Positions 23,767 to 36,329 of a stretch of 64,000 nt of DNA are shown here, piece by piece. The position numbers and the translations under genes are program-made. Each line of letters begins with the position of its first letter. Positions within the stretch are counted from its first letter, which is position 1. Source of the stretch: Perognathus longimembris pacificus (lineage: Eukaryota > Chordata > Mammalia > Rodentia > Heteromyidae). The stretch lies in contig NW_025957098.1 in the NCBI RefSeq assembly GCF_023159225.1, forward strand, positions 1-64,000, read 5' to 3'. The notes below the pieces were generated by a model. It did not search any database, was not told the DNA's origin, and was given only the letters and a program-made list of their open reading frames with translations.

Positions 23767-23973
23767 TATCCTTTATCGTTCTTCCAGCACACCAATGGAG
23801 ATCTTGTCCAGGACAGCGGCGTTTACTCAATATAGCAGATCCTATGGAGGACAGTGGCGTTCACTCGCTATGGCCTGACCGGCCTACAGTACGGAGCAGC
23901 AGCTGTTCTCATTCACTCAGGAGATAGTCCCTGATATAGGGCGACTTACCCCGCTGGTGCCTACAGGACACGT
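23767..23973 (+). repeat. B monomer m13 (207 bp, internal partial duplication)
   Basis: Opens TATCCTTTATCG. A stretch with GCAGATC, AGGACAG, GGCGTT and ACTC occurs twice in succession (about 23797-23828 and 23836-23870), making this the longest type. Later marks are ACAGTACGGAGCAGCAGCTG and GATAGTCCCTGATATAGGGC. Confidence 0.82.
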
Positions 23974-24146
23974 GAGCCTTTATCCCTCTTCCAGCAAAAG
24001 AGAGCACATCCTACCTCTGAGAACAGCGGGGGTCACTCGCTAAGTCCCAACCAGCGTACATGAACAAGCTGCAGCTGTACGAATTCACCGTAGAGATATT
24101 TCGTTGTATTTCCTACCCACCCCGCTGGTGCCTAGAGGACACAAAT
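23974..24146 (+). repeat. B monomer m14 (173 bp)
   Basis: Opens GAGCCTTTATCCCTC. Marks are GAGCACATCCTACCTCTGAG, AACAGCGGGGGTCACTCGC, AAGTCCCAACCAGCGTACAT and GTATTTCCTACCCACCCC. Related to m7 through its middle. Confidence 0.85.
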
Positions 24147-26506
24147 GAGCTTACATCTCTCTTCCCGAGCACAAATCAGATGCAATTGAGGACCACGGGG
24201 TTCACTCGCTATGGCCCGCACGGCCTAACCGACCTAGCTGCATCTGTTCTCATTCTCTGAGGAGATTTCCCAGATGTCCAGATACTTAGCCCTGTGGTGC
24301 TTACAGTACACAAATGCGCCTTTATCTCTCTTCCAGCACCACAAAGGCGAACCTGTGGAGGAAAGCGTCGTTCACTCAATAGTCCACGACCGGCATACTA
24401 GACGTAACAAGTTGTAGCTGTTCTCATTCTCCCAGGATTATTCCCTGATAGACCGCAACTTGCGCGTTGTTGCGAACAGGACATTAATGAGCCTTTATCT
24501 CTCTTCCAGCACCACAAAGCAGATCCAATCTAGGACAGCGGAGTTCCTTGGCTATGGCCAGAATGTCCTACTTTAACAAGCAGCAGCTGCTCGGATTCAC
24601 GACGGATACATTCTTTGATGTACAGGTACTTACCCCGGTGGTGCGTACAGACACAAATGAGCATTTTCTGTCTTCCACCACCACAAAGCATGTCTTCTCT
24701 AGAACAGCACTGTTCAACCACTGTGGCCTGAAAGATGGCCTGAAGATTCAGCTGTTCTCCTTAGCCGAGGAGATATTTCCTGATGTACCACAACTCACCC
24801 AGGTGGTGAGTCCAGGTCATAAATGAGCCCTTCTCTATTCCAGCATCAAAAGCAGTTCCAATCGAAGACAGCGGAGTTTTCGCGCTTTGGCCCGAAGGCC
24901 TACCCAAACAAGCTGCAGCTGTTCTCATTCACCGAGGAGATATTCCCTGATATACAGATACTTACCTGCGTTGTTCGTATAGTATATCAATGAGCCTTTA
25001 TATCTCTTAAAGCACCATAAAGCAGATCCTATGGAGAATAGCCGAGTTCACTCGCTATGTCCCGACCAGGCTACCTTAACAAGTTGCAGCTGTTCTCATT
25101 CACCGTGGAGCTATTTCCTGCTGGTGCCTAGAGGACACAGGTGAACCTTTATCTCTCTTCCAGCAACACTAAGCACATCCTACCTCTGAAAAAGGCGGGG
25201 GTCACTCGCTAAGACCCGACCTTCGTACATGAACAAGCTGCAGCTGTACTAATTCACCGTGGAGATATTTCCTAATATTTGCAATTTACCCCGCTGGTGC
25301 GAAGAGGACACAAATGAGCCTTTATCTCTCTTCCAGCACCCCAACGCCGATTGAATCTAGGACAGAGGAGTTTATTCCCTATGGCCCCACGATCCTACCC
25401 TATCAAGCTGCAGCTGTAATCATTCAGCTCGGAGATATTTCCTGATATACAGCTACTTACCTCCATTGTGCGTATAGCCTTTATTTCTCTTCCAGCACTT
25501 TAAAGCAGATCCCTTCGAGAAGAGCGGAGTTCACTCGCAATGTTCCCACCAGGCTACCTTAACAAGCTACAGCTGTTCTCATTCACCCTGGAGCTATTTT
25601 CTGGTGCGAAGAGGACTCAAAGGAGCCTTGGTCTCTCTTCCAGCACCCCTAAGCCGATTGAAACTAGGACAGCGGAGTTTATTCGCTATGGCCCCACGAG
25701 CCTACCTATCAAGCTGCAGCTGTAATCATTCAGCTCGCAGATATTTCCTGATACACAGCTACTTACCCGGTGGTGTAGAGAGATTATAAATGAGCCTTGA
25801 TCACTCTTCCAGCACCACATAGCGATCCAATCGAGGACAGAGGAGTTCACTGTCTATGGCCCGCCCGATCAGCCTACTCTAACAAGCTGCAGCTGTTCTC
25901 ATTCACCGAGGAGATGTTACGTGATGTACAGCTAGTTGCCCCTGTGGTGCATACACGATGTAAATGAGCCTTTATCTCTCTTCCAGCACCACCACGCAGA
26001 TTCGATCTAGGACAGCGGAGTTTACTCTCTATGGCCCGTCAGGCCTCCAATAACAAGCTGCAGCTGTTCCCATTCACTGAGAAGGTATATAGCTATTCAT
26101 CTCGGTGGTGCGTAAAATACATAAATTATCCTTTATCGCTCTTCCAGCACACCAATGCACATCTTGTCTATGACAGCGGCGTTTACTCAATATAGCAGAT
26201 CCTATGGAGGACAGTGGCGTTCACTCGCTATGGCCTGACCGGCCTACAGTACGGAGCAGCAGCTCTTCTCATTCACTCAGGAGATAGTCCCTGATATAGG
26301 GCGACTTACCCCGCTGGTGCCTACAGGACACGTGAGCCTTTATCCCTCTTCCAGCAACACAGAGCACATCCTACCTCTGAGAACAGCGGGGGTCACTCGC
26401 TAAGTCCCAACCAGCGTACATGAACAAGCTGCAGCTGTACGAATTCACCGTAGAGATATTTCGTTGTATTTCCTACCCACCCCGCTGGTGCCTAGAGGAC
26501 ACAAAT
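24147..26506 (+). repeat. B HOR copy 2: complete 14-mer, 2360 bp
   Basis: Same order m1-m14. It opens GAGCTTACATCTCTC, a mark shared with the m1 of copies 3 and 4. Its m3 reads AGAATGTCC with AGCAGCAGCTGC, close to the AGAACGTCC of copy 4. Confidence 0.92.
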
Positions 26507-28152
26507 GAGCTTACATCTCTCTTCCCGAGCACAAATCAGATGCAATTTAGGACCACGGGGTTCACTCGCTATTGCCCGCACGGCCTAACCGACCTAGCTG
26601 CATCTGTTCTCATTCTCTGAGGAGATTTCCCAGATGTCCAGCTACTTAGTCCTGTGGTGCTTACAGTACACAAATGCGCCTTTACCCCTCTTCCAGCACC
26701 ACAAAGGCGAACCTGTGGAGGAAAGCGTCGTTCACTCAATAGGCCACGACCGGCATACTAGACGTAACAAGTTGTAGCTGTTCTTATTCTCCCAGGACAT
26801 ATTCCCTGATAGACCGCAACTTACGCGTTGTTGCGAACAGGACATTAATGAGCCTTTATCTCTCTTCCAGCACCACAAAGCAGATCCAATCTAGGACAGC
26901 GGAGTTCCCTGGCTATGGCCAGAACGGCCTACTTTAACAAGCAGAAGCTGCTCGGATTCACGCCGGATACATTCTGTGATGTACAGGTACTTACCCCGGT
27001 GGTGCGTACAGACACAAATGAGCATTTTCTGTCTTCCACCACCACAAAGCATGTCTTCTCTAGAACAGCACTGTTCAACCGCTGTGGCCTGAAAGATGGC
27101 CTGAAGATTCAGCTGTTCCCCTTAGCCGAGGAGATATTTCCTGATGTACCACAACTCACCCCGGTGGTGAGTACAGGTCATAAATGAGCCCTTCTCTATT
27201 CCAGCATCAAAAGCAGTTCCAATCGAAGACAGCGGAGTTTTCGCGCTTTGGCCCGAAGGCCTACCCAAACAAGCTGCAGCTGTTCTCATTCACCGAGGAG
27301 ATATTCCCTGATATACATATACTTACCCGCGTTGTTCGTACAGCATATCAATGAGCGTTTATCTCTCTTCCAGGACCATAAAGCAGATCCTATGGAGAAT
27401 AGCCGAGTTCACTCGCTATGTCCCGACCAGGCTACCTTAACAAGTTGCAGCTGTTCTCATTCACCGTGGAGCTATTTCCTGCTGGTGCCTAGAGGACACA
27501 GGTGAACCTTTATCTCTCTTCCAGCAACACTAAGCACATCCTACCTCTGAAAACAGCGGGGGTCACTCGCTAAGACCCGACCTTCGTACATGAACAAGCT
27601 GCAGCTGTACGAATTCACCGTGGAGATATTTCCTAATATTTGCTACTTACCCCGCTGGTGCGAAGAGGACACAAATGAGCCTTTATCTCTCTTCCAGCAC
27701 CCCAACGCCGATTGAATCTAGGACAGAGGAGTTTATTCCCTATGGCCCCACGATCCTACCCTATCAAGCTGCAGCTGTAATCATTCAGCTCGGAGATATT
27801 TCCTGATATACAGCTACTTACCTCCATTGTGCGTGTAGCCTTTATTTCTCTTCCAGCACTTTAAAGCATATCCCTTCGGGAAGAGCGGAGTTCTCTCACA
27901 ATGTTCCCACCAGGCTACCTTAACAAGCTGCAGCTGTTCTCATTCACCGTGGAGGTATTTCCTGGTGCGAAGAGGACTCAAAGGAGCCTTGGTCTCTCTT
28001 CCAGCACCCCTAAGCCGATTGAAACTAGGACAGCGGAGTTTATTCGCTATGGCCCCACGAGCCTACCTATCAAGCTGCAGCTGTAATCATTCAGCTCGCA
28101 GATATTTCCTGATACACAGCTACTTACCCGGTGGTGCCTAGAGGACACAAAT
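26507..28152 (+). repeat. B HOR copy 3: 10-mer m1-m10, m11-m14 missing
   Basis: Order is m1 to m10. The m10 ending CTACTTACCCGGTGGTG then passes straight to CCTAGAGGACACAAATGAGC of the next m1 at about 28136. The join falls inside the shared GTGGTG/CTGGTG segment, as expected of unequal exchange between homologous monomers. Its m3 (AGCAGAAGCTGC) resembles copy 1. Confidence 0.9.
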
Positions 28153-30480
28153 GAGCTTACATCTCTCTTCCCGAGCACAAATCAGATGCAATTGAGGACC
28201 ACGGGGTTCACTCGCTATGGCCCGCACGGCCTAACCGACCTAGCTGCATCTGTTCTCATTCTCTGAGGAGATTTCCCAGATGTCCAGATACTTAGCCCTG
28301 TGGTGCTTACAGTACACAAATGCGCCTTTATCTCTCTTCCAGCACCACAAAGGCGAACCTGTGGAGGAAAGCGTCGTTCACTCAATAGTCCACGACCGGC
28401 ATACTAGACGTAACAAGTTGTAGCTGTTCTCATTCTCCCAGGATATTCCCTGATAGACCGCAACTTGCGCGTTGTTGCGAACAGGACATTAATGAGCCTT
28501 TATCTCTCTTCCAGCACCACAAAGCAGATCCAATCTAGGACAGCGGAGTTCCTGGCTATGGCCAGAACGTCCTACTTTAACAAGCAGCAGCTGCTCGGAT
28601 TCACGACGGATACATTCTTTGATGTACAGGTACTTACCCCGGTGGTGCGTACAGACACAAATGAGCATTTTCTGTCTTCCACCACCACAAAGCATGTCTT
28701 CTCTAGAACAGCAGTGTTCAACCGCTGTGGCCTGAAAGATGGCCTGAAGATTCAGCTGTTCTCCTTAGCCGAGGAGATATTTCCTGATGTACCACAACTC
28801 ACCCCGGTGGTGAGTCCAGGTCATAAATGAGCCCTTCTCTATTCCAGCATCAAAAGCAGTTCCAATCGAAGACAGCGGAGTTTTCGCGCTTTGGCCCGAA
28901 GGCCTACCCAAACAAGCTGCAGCTGTTCTCATTCACCGAGGAGATATTCCCTGATATACAGATACTTACCTGCGTTGTTCGTACAGTATATCAATGAGCC
29001 TTTATCTCTCTTCCAGCACCATAAAGCAGATCCTATGGAGAATAGCCGAGTTCACTCGCTATGTCCCGACCAGGCTACCTTAACAAGTTGCAGCTGTTCT
29101 CATTCACCGTGGAGCTATTTCCTGCTGGTGCCTAGAGGACACAGGTGAACCTTTATCTCTCTTCCAGCAACACTAAGCACATCCTACCTCTGAAAAAGGC
29201 GGGGGTCACTCGCTAAGACCCGACTTCGTACATGAACAAGCTGCAGCTGTACTAATTCACCGTGGAGATATTTCCTAATATTTGCTACTTACCCCGCTGG
29301 TGCGAAGAGGACACAAATGAGCCTTTATCTCTCTTCCAGCACCCCAACGCCGATTGAATCTAGGACAGAGGAGTTTATTCCGCTATGGCCCCACGATCCT
29401 ACCCTATCAAGCTGCAGCTGTAATCATTCAGCTCGGAGATATTTCCTGATATACAGCTACTTACCTCCATTGTGCGTATAGCCTTTATTTCTCTTCCAGC
29501 ACTTTAAAGCAGATCCCTTCGAGAAGAGCGGAGTTCACTCGCAATGTTCCCACCAGGCTACCTTAACAAGCTGCAGCTGTTCTCATTCACCTGGAGCTAC
29601 TTTCTGGTGCGAAGAGGACTCAAATGAGCCTTATCTCTCTTCCAGCACCCCTAAGCCGATTGAAACTAGGACAGCGGAGTTTATTCGCTATGGCCCCACG
29701 AGCCTACCTATCAAGCTGCAGCTGTAATCATTCAGCTCGCAGATATTTCCTGATACACAGCTACTTACCCGGTGGTGTAGAGGATTATAAATGAGCCTTA
29801 TCTCTCTTCCAGCACCACATAGCGATCCAATCGAGGACAGCGGAGTTCACTCGCTATGGCCCGCCCGATCAGCCTACTCTAACAAGCTGCAGCTGTTCTC
29901 ATTCACCGAGGAGATGTTACGTGATGTACAGCTAGTTGCCCCTGTGGTGCATACACGATGTAAATGAGCCTTTATCTCTCTTCCAGCACCACCACGCAGA
30001 TTCGATCTAGGACAGCGGAGTTTACTCTCTATGGCCCCAGGCCTCCAATAACAAGCTGCAGCTGTTCCCATTCACTGAGATATATAGCTATTCATCTCGG
30101 TGGTGCGTAAAATACATAAATATCCTTTATCGCTCTTCCAGCACACCAATGCACATCTTGTCAGACAGCGGCGTTTACTCAATATAGCGATCCTATGGAG
30201 GACAGTGGGTTCACTCGCTATGGCCTGACCGGCCTACTACAAGCTGCAGCTGTTCTCATTCACTCAGGAGATAGTCCCTGATATCAGCGACTTACCCCGC
30301 TGGTGCTACAGACACGTGAGCCTTTATCTCTCTTCCAGCACACAGAGAACATCCTACCTCTGAGAACAGCGGGTCACTCGCTAGTCCCAACCAGCTACAT
30401 GAACAAGCTGCAGCTGTCATTCACCGTGGAGATATTTCTGTATTTCCTACCCACCCCGCTGGTGCCTAGAGGACACAAAT
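28153..30480 (+). repeat. B HOR copy 4: complete 14-mer, 2328 bp
   Basis: Opens like copy 2 and shares its m3/m4 variants. The second half (about 29570 onward) has many small deletions, for example in m13 (GATATATAGC and CTTGTCAGACAGC) and m14. Confidence 0.9.
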
Positions 30481-32112
30481 GAGCCTTTATCTCTCTTCCC
30501 AGCACAAATCAGATGCAATTGAGGACCACGGGGTTCACTCGCTATTGGCCCGCACGGCCTACTGACTAGCTGCAGCTGTTCTCATTCTCTGAGGAGATTT
30601 CCCAGATGTCCAGCTACTTACCTGTGGTGCTTACAGTACACAAATGCGCCTTTATCCTCTTCCAGCACCACAAAGGCGAACCTGTGGAGGAAAGCGTCGT
30701 TCACTCAATAGGCCACGACCGGCATACTAGACGTAACAAGTTGTAGCTGTTCTCATTTCCCAGGACATATTTCCTGATAGACCGCAACTTACGCGTTGTG
30801 CGAACAGGACATTAATGAGCCTTTATCTCTCTTCCAGCACCACAAAGCAGATCCAATCTAGGACAGCGGAGTTCCTGGCTATGGCCAGAACGGCCTACTT
30901 TAACAAGCTGCAGCTGCTCGGATTCACGACGGATACATTCTGTGATGTACAGGTACTTACCCCGGTGGTGCGTACAGACACAAATGAGCATTTTCTGTCT
31001 TCCACCACCACAAAGCATGTCTTCTCTAGAACAGCACTGTTCAACCGCTGTGGCCTGAAAGATGGACTGAAGATTCAGCTGTTCTCCTTAGCCGAGGAGA
31101 TATTTCCTGATGTACCACAACTCACCCCGGTGGTGAGTACAGGTCATAAATGAGCCCTTCTCTATTCCAGCATCAAAAGCAGTTCCAATCGAAGACAGCG
31201 GAGTTTTCGCGCTTTGGCCCGAAGGCCTACCCAAACAAGCTGCAGCTGTTCTCATTCACCGAGGAGATATTCCCTGATATACATATACTTACCCGCGTTG
31301 TTCGTACAGCATATTAATGAGCCTTTATCTCTCTTCCAGCACCATAAAGCAGATCCTATGGAGAATAGCCGAGTTCACTCGCTATGTCCCGACCAGGCTA
31401 CCTTAACAAGTTGCAGCTGTTCTCATTCACCGTGGAGCTATTTCCTGCTGGTGCCTAGAGGACACAGGTGAACCTTTATCTCTCTTCCAGCAACACTAAG
31501 CACATCCTACCTCTGAAAACAGCGGGGGTCACTCGCTAAGACCCGACCTTCGTACATGAACAAGCTGCAGCTGTACGAATTCACCGTGGAGATATTTCCT
31601 AATATTTGCTACTTACCCCGCTGGTGCGAAGAGGACACAAATGAGCCTTTATCTCTCTTCCAGCACCCCAACGCCGATTGAATCTAGGACAGAGGAGTTT
31701 ATTCCCTATGGCCCCACGATCCTACCTATCAAGCTGCAGCTGTAATCATTCAGCTCGGAGATATTTCCTGATATACAGCTACTTACCTCCATTGTGCGTG
31801 TAGCCTTTATTTCTCTTCCAGCACAAAGCAGATCCTTCGGGAAGAGCGGAGTTCTCTCACAATGTTCCCACCAGGCTACCTTAACAAGCTGCAGCTGTTC
31901 TCATTCACCGTGGAGGTATTTCCTGCTGCGAAGAGGACTCAAATGAGCCTTTATCTCTCTTCCAGCACCCCTAAGCCGATTGAAACTAGGACAGCGGAGT
32001 TTATTCGCTATGGCCCCACGAGCCTACCTATCAAGCTGCAGCTGTAATCATTCAGCTCGAGATATTTCCTGATACACAGCTACTTACCCGGTGGTGCATA
32101 GAGGACACAAAT
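30481..32112 (+). repeat. B HOR copy 5: 10-mer m1-m10, 1632 bp
   Basis: Same m10-to-m1 short cut as copy 3, here reading GGTGGTGCATAGAGGACAC. Copies 2+3 and 4+5 thus repeat as 24-mers of about 4.0 kb. Confidence 0.9.
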
Positions 32113-34337
32113 GAGCTTATCTCTCTTCCAGCACAAATCAGATGCAATTGAGGACCACGGGGTTCACTCGCTATGGCCCGCACGGCCTACCGACTAGCTG
32201 CAGCTGTTCTCATTCTCGAGGAGATTTCCCTGATGTCCAGATACTTAGCCCTGTGGTGCTTACAGTACACAAATGAGCCTTTATCTCTCTTCCAGCACCA
32301 CAAAGGCGAACCTGTGGAGGAAAGCGTCGTTCACTCAATAGTCCACGACCGGCATACTAGATAACAAGTTGCAGCTGTTCTCATTTCCCAGGATTATTTC
32401 CTGATAGACCGCAACTTGCGCTGTGCGAACAGGACATTAATGAGCCTTTATCTCTCTTCCAGCACCACAAAGCAGATCCAATCTAGGACAGCGGAGTTCC
32501 TGGCTATGGCCAGAACGGCCTACTTTAACAAGCAGCAGCTGCTCATTCACGACGGATATTCTTGATGTACAGGTACTTACCCCGTGGTGCGTACAGACAC
32601 AAATGAGCCTTTTCTGTCTTCCACCACCACAAAGCATGTCTTCTCTAGAACAGCACTGTTCAACCACTGTGGCCTGAAAGATGGCCTGAAGATTCAGCTG
32701 TTCTCTTAGCCGAGGAGATATTTCCTGATGTACCACAACTCACCCCGGTGGTGAGCCAGGTCATAAATGAGCCCTTCTCTATTCCAGCACAAAAGCAGTT
32801 CCAATCGAAGACAGCGGAGTTTTCGCGCTTTGGCCCGAAGGCCTACCCAAACAAGCTGCAGCTGTTCTCATTCACCGAGGAGATATTCCCTGATATACAG
32901 ATACTTACCTGCGTGTTCGTACAGTATATCAATGAGCCTTTATCTCTCTTCCAGCACCATAAAGCAGATCCTATGGAGAATAGCCGAGTTCACTCGCTAT
33001 GTCCCGACCAGGCTACCTTAACAAGTTGCAGCTGTTCTCATTCACCGTGGAGCTATTTCCTGCTGGTGCCTAGAGGACACAGGTGAACCTTTATCTCTCT
33101 TCCAGCAACACTAAGCACATCCTACCTCTGAAAAAGGCGGGGAGTCACTCGCTAAGACCCGACCTTCGTACATGAACAAGCTGCAGCTGTACTCATTCAC
33201 CGTGGAGATATTTCCTAATATTTGCTACTTACCCCGCTGGTGCGAAGAGGACACAAATGAGCCTTTATCTCTCTTCCAGCACCCCAACGCCGATTGAATC
33301 TAGGACAGAGGAGTTTATTCCGCTATGGCCCCACGACCTACCTATCAAGCTGCAGCTGTAATCATTCAGCTCGGAGATATTTCCTGATATACAGCTACTT
33401 ACCCATTGTGCGTATAGCCTTTATTTCTCTTCCAGCACAAAGCAGATCCTTCGAGAAGAGCGGAGTTCACTCGCTATGCCCGACCAGGCCTACTTAACAA
33501 GCTGCAGCTGTTCTCATTCACCTGGAGCTATTTTCTGGTGCGAAGAGGACTCAAATGAGCCTTTATCTCTCTTCCAGCACCCCAAGCCGATTGAACTAGG
33601 ACAGCGGAGTTTACTCGCTATGGCCCCACGAGCCTACCTATCAAGCTGCAGCTGTAATCATTCAGCTCGAGATATTTCTGATAGCTACTTACCCGGTGGT
33701 GTAGAGGACATAAATGAGCCTTTATCTCTCTTCCAGCACACATAGCGATCCAATCGAGGACAGGGGTTCACTCGCTATGGCCTCCCGACCAGCCTACTCT
33801 AACAAGCTGCAGCTGTTCTCATTCACCAGGAGATTTATGATTACAGCTACTTACCCCGTGGTGCTACAGAGAAATGAGCCTTTATCTCTCTTCCAGCACC
33901 ACAGCGATTGATCTAGGACAGCGGAGTTTACTCGCTATGCCCCAGCCTCCTAACAAGCTGCAGCTGTTCATTCAGCTGAGATATATAGCTACTTACCCGG
34001 TGGTGCGTAAAGATACATAATAGCCTTTATCTCTCTTCCAGCACAAATCACAGTCATGCAGCAATTAGCGATCCAGGACAGGGGTTCACTCGCTATGGCC
34101 CGCCGGCCTACCTAACAAGCTGCAGCTGTTCTCATTCACTCAGGAGATTCCCTGATACAGCTACTTAGCCCGTGGTGCTACAGACATGAGCCTTTATCTC
34201 TCTTCCAGCACCACAAAAGCATCTACCTCTGAGGAACAGCGGGTTCACTCGCTATCCAACCAGCTACTAACAAGCTGCAGCTGTCATTCACCTGGAGATA
34301 TTTCTGATACCCACCCCGTGGTGCTAAGGACACAAAT
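32113..34337 (+). repeat. B HOR copy 6: 14-mer with many small deletions, 2225 bp
   Basis: All fourteen positions can be traced, but m8-m14 are eroded. The m13 position (about 34023) has lost most of its internal duplication and opens TAGCCTTTATCTCTC, like the family consensus rather than like m13. Length is 136 bp below copy 1. Confidence 0.85.
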
Positions 34338-36329
34338 GAGCCTTTATCTCTCTTCCCAGCACAAATCAGATCCAATTAGGACCACGCGGAGTTCACTCGC
34401 TATGGCCCGACGGCCTAACGACAGCTGCATCTGTTCTCATTCGAGGAGATTTCCCTGATGTACAGTACTTACCGTGGTGCTTACAGTACACAAATGAGCC
34501 TTTATCTCTCTTCCAGCACCACAAAGCAACCTCTGGAGAACAGCGTCGTTCACTCTAGTCCACGACCGGCATACTTAACAAGTTGTAGCTGTTCTCATTT
34601 CCCAGGATATTTCCTGATGACCGCAACTGCGCTGGTGCGAACAGGACATAATGAGCCTTTATCTCTCTTCCAGCACCACAAAGCAGATCCAATCTAGGAC
34701 AGCGGAGTTCCTGGCTATGGCCCGAACGGCCTACTAACAAGCTGCAGCTGCTCATTCACCGAGGAGATATTCCTGATGTACAGTACTTACCCCTGGTGCG
34801 TACAGACACAAATGAGCTTTTCTCTCTTCCAGCACCACAAAGCAGTCTTCTCTAGAACAGCAGTTCACTCGCTGTGGCCGAGAGGCCTAACAAGTTGCAG
34901 CTGTTCTCTTCAGCCGTGGAGATATTTCCTGATGTACCACAACTACCCCGGTGGTGAACAGGTCATAAATGACCTTCTCTCTTCCAGCACAAAGCAGTTC
35001 CAATCGAAGACAGCGGAGTTTTCGCGCTTGGCCCGAAGGCCTACCCAAACAAGCTGCAGCTGTTCTCATTCACCGAGGAGATATTCCCTGATATACTACT
35101 TACCCGCGTTGTTCGTACAGATATCAATGAGCCTTTATCTCTCTTCCAGCATAAAGCAGATCCTATGGAGAATAGCCGAGTTCACTCGCTATGTCCCGAC
35201 CAGGCTACCTTAACAAGTTGCAGCTGTTCTCATTCACCGTGGAGCTATTTCCTGCTGGTGCCTAGAGGACACAGGTGAACCTTTATCTCTCTTCCAGCAA
35301 CACTAAGCACATCCTACCTCGAAAACAGCGGGGGTTCACTCGCTAAGACCCACTTCGTACATGAACAAGCTGCAGCTGTTCTCATTCACCGTGGAGATAT
35401 TTCCTAATATTTGCTACTTACCCCGCTGGTGCGAAGAGGACACAAATGAGCCTTTATCTCTCTTCCAGCACCCCAACGCCGATTGAATCTAGGACAGCGG
35501 AGTTTATTCGCTATGGCCCCACGAGCCTACCTATCAAGCTGCAGCTGTAATCATTCAGCTCGCAGATATTTCCTGATACACAGCTACTTACCCGGTGGTG
35601 TAGAGAGATTATAAATGAGCCTTGATCACTCTTCCAGCACCACATAGCGATCCAATCGAGGACAGAGGAGTTCTCTGTCTATGGCCCGCCCGATCAGCCT
35701 ACTCTAACAAGCTGCAGCTGTTCTCATTCACCGAGGAGATGTTACGTGATGTACGCTAGTTGCCCCTGTGGTGCATACACGAGGTAAATGAGCCTTTATC
35801 TCTCTTCCAGCACCACCACGCAGATTCGATCTAGGACAGCGGAGTTTACTCTCTATGGCCCGTCAGGCCTCCAATAACAAGCTGCAGCTGTTCCCATTCA
35901 CTGAGAAGGTATATAGCTATTCATCTCGGTGGTGCGTAAAATACATAAATTATCCTTTATCGCTCTTCCAGCACACCAATGCAGATCTTGTCAAGGACAG
36001 CGGCGTTTACTCAATATAGCAGATCCTATGGAGGACAGTGGCGTTCACTCGCTATGGCCTGACCGGCCTACAGTACGGAGCAGCAGCTGTTCTCATTCAC
36101 TCAGGAGATAGTCCCTGATATAGGGCGACTTACCCCGCTGGTGCCTACAGGACACGTGAGCCTTTATCTCTCTTCCAGCAACACAGAGCACATCCTACCT
36201 CTGAGAACAGCGGGGGTCACTCGCTAAGTCCCAACCAGCGTACATGAACAAGCTGCAGCTGTACGAATTCACCGTGGAGATATTTCTATGTATTTCCTAC
36301 CCACCCCGCTGGTGCTAGAGGACACAAAT
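34338..36329 (+). repeat. B HOR copy 7: 12-mer with an m8/m10 fusion, 1992 bp
   Basis: Order is m1-m7, an m8/m10 hybrid (about 35450-35616), then m11-m14. The hybrid starts CACCCCAACGCCGATTGAAT (m8) and ends with the m10 marks CCACGAGCCTACC and TTCAGCTCGCAG. m1-m6 are indel-rich; m11-m14 are intact. Confidence 0.87.

Larger units (their letters stand above)
21786..24146 (+). repeat. B HOR copy 1: complete 14-mer (m1-m14), 2361 bp
   Basis: First full HOR copy, used here as reference. It is distinguished from later copies by AGCAGAAGCTGC in m3 and GTTGTAGCTG in m2. The fourteen monomer lengths add up to 2361 bp. Confidence 0.92.
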
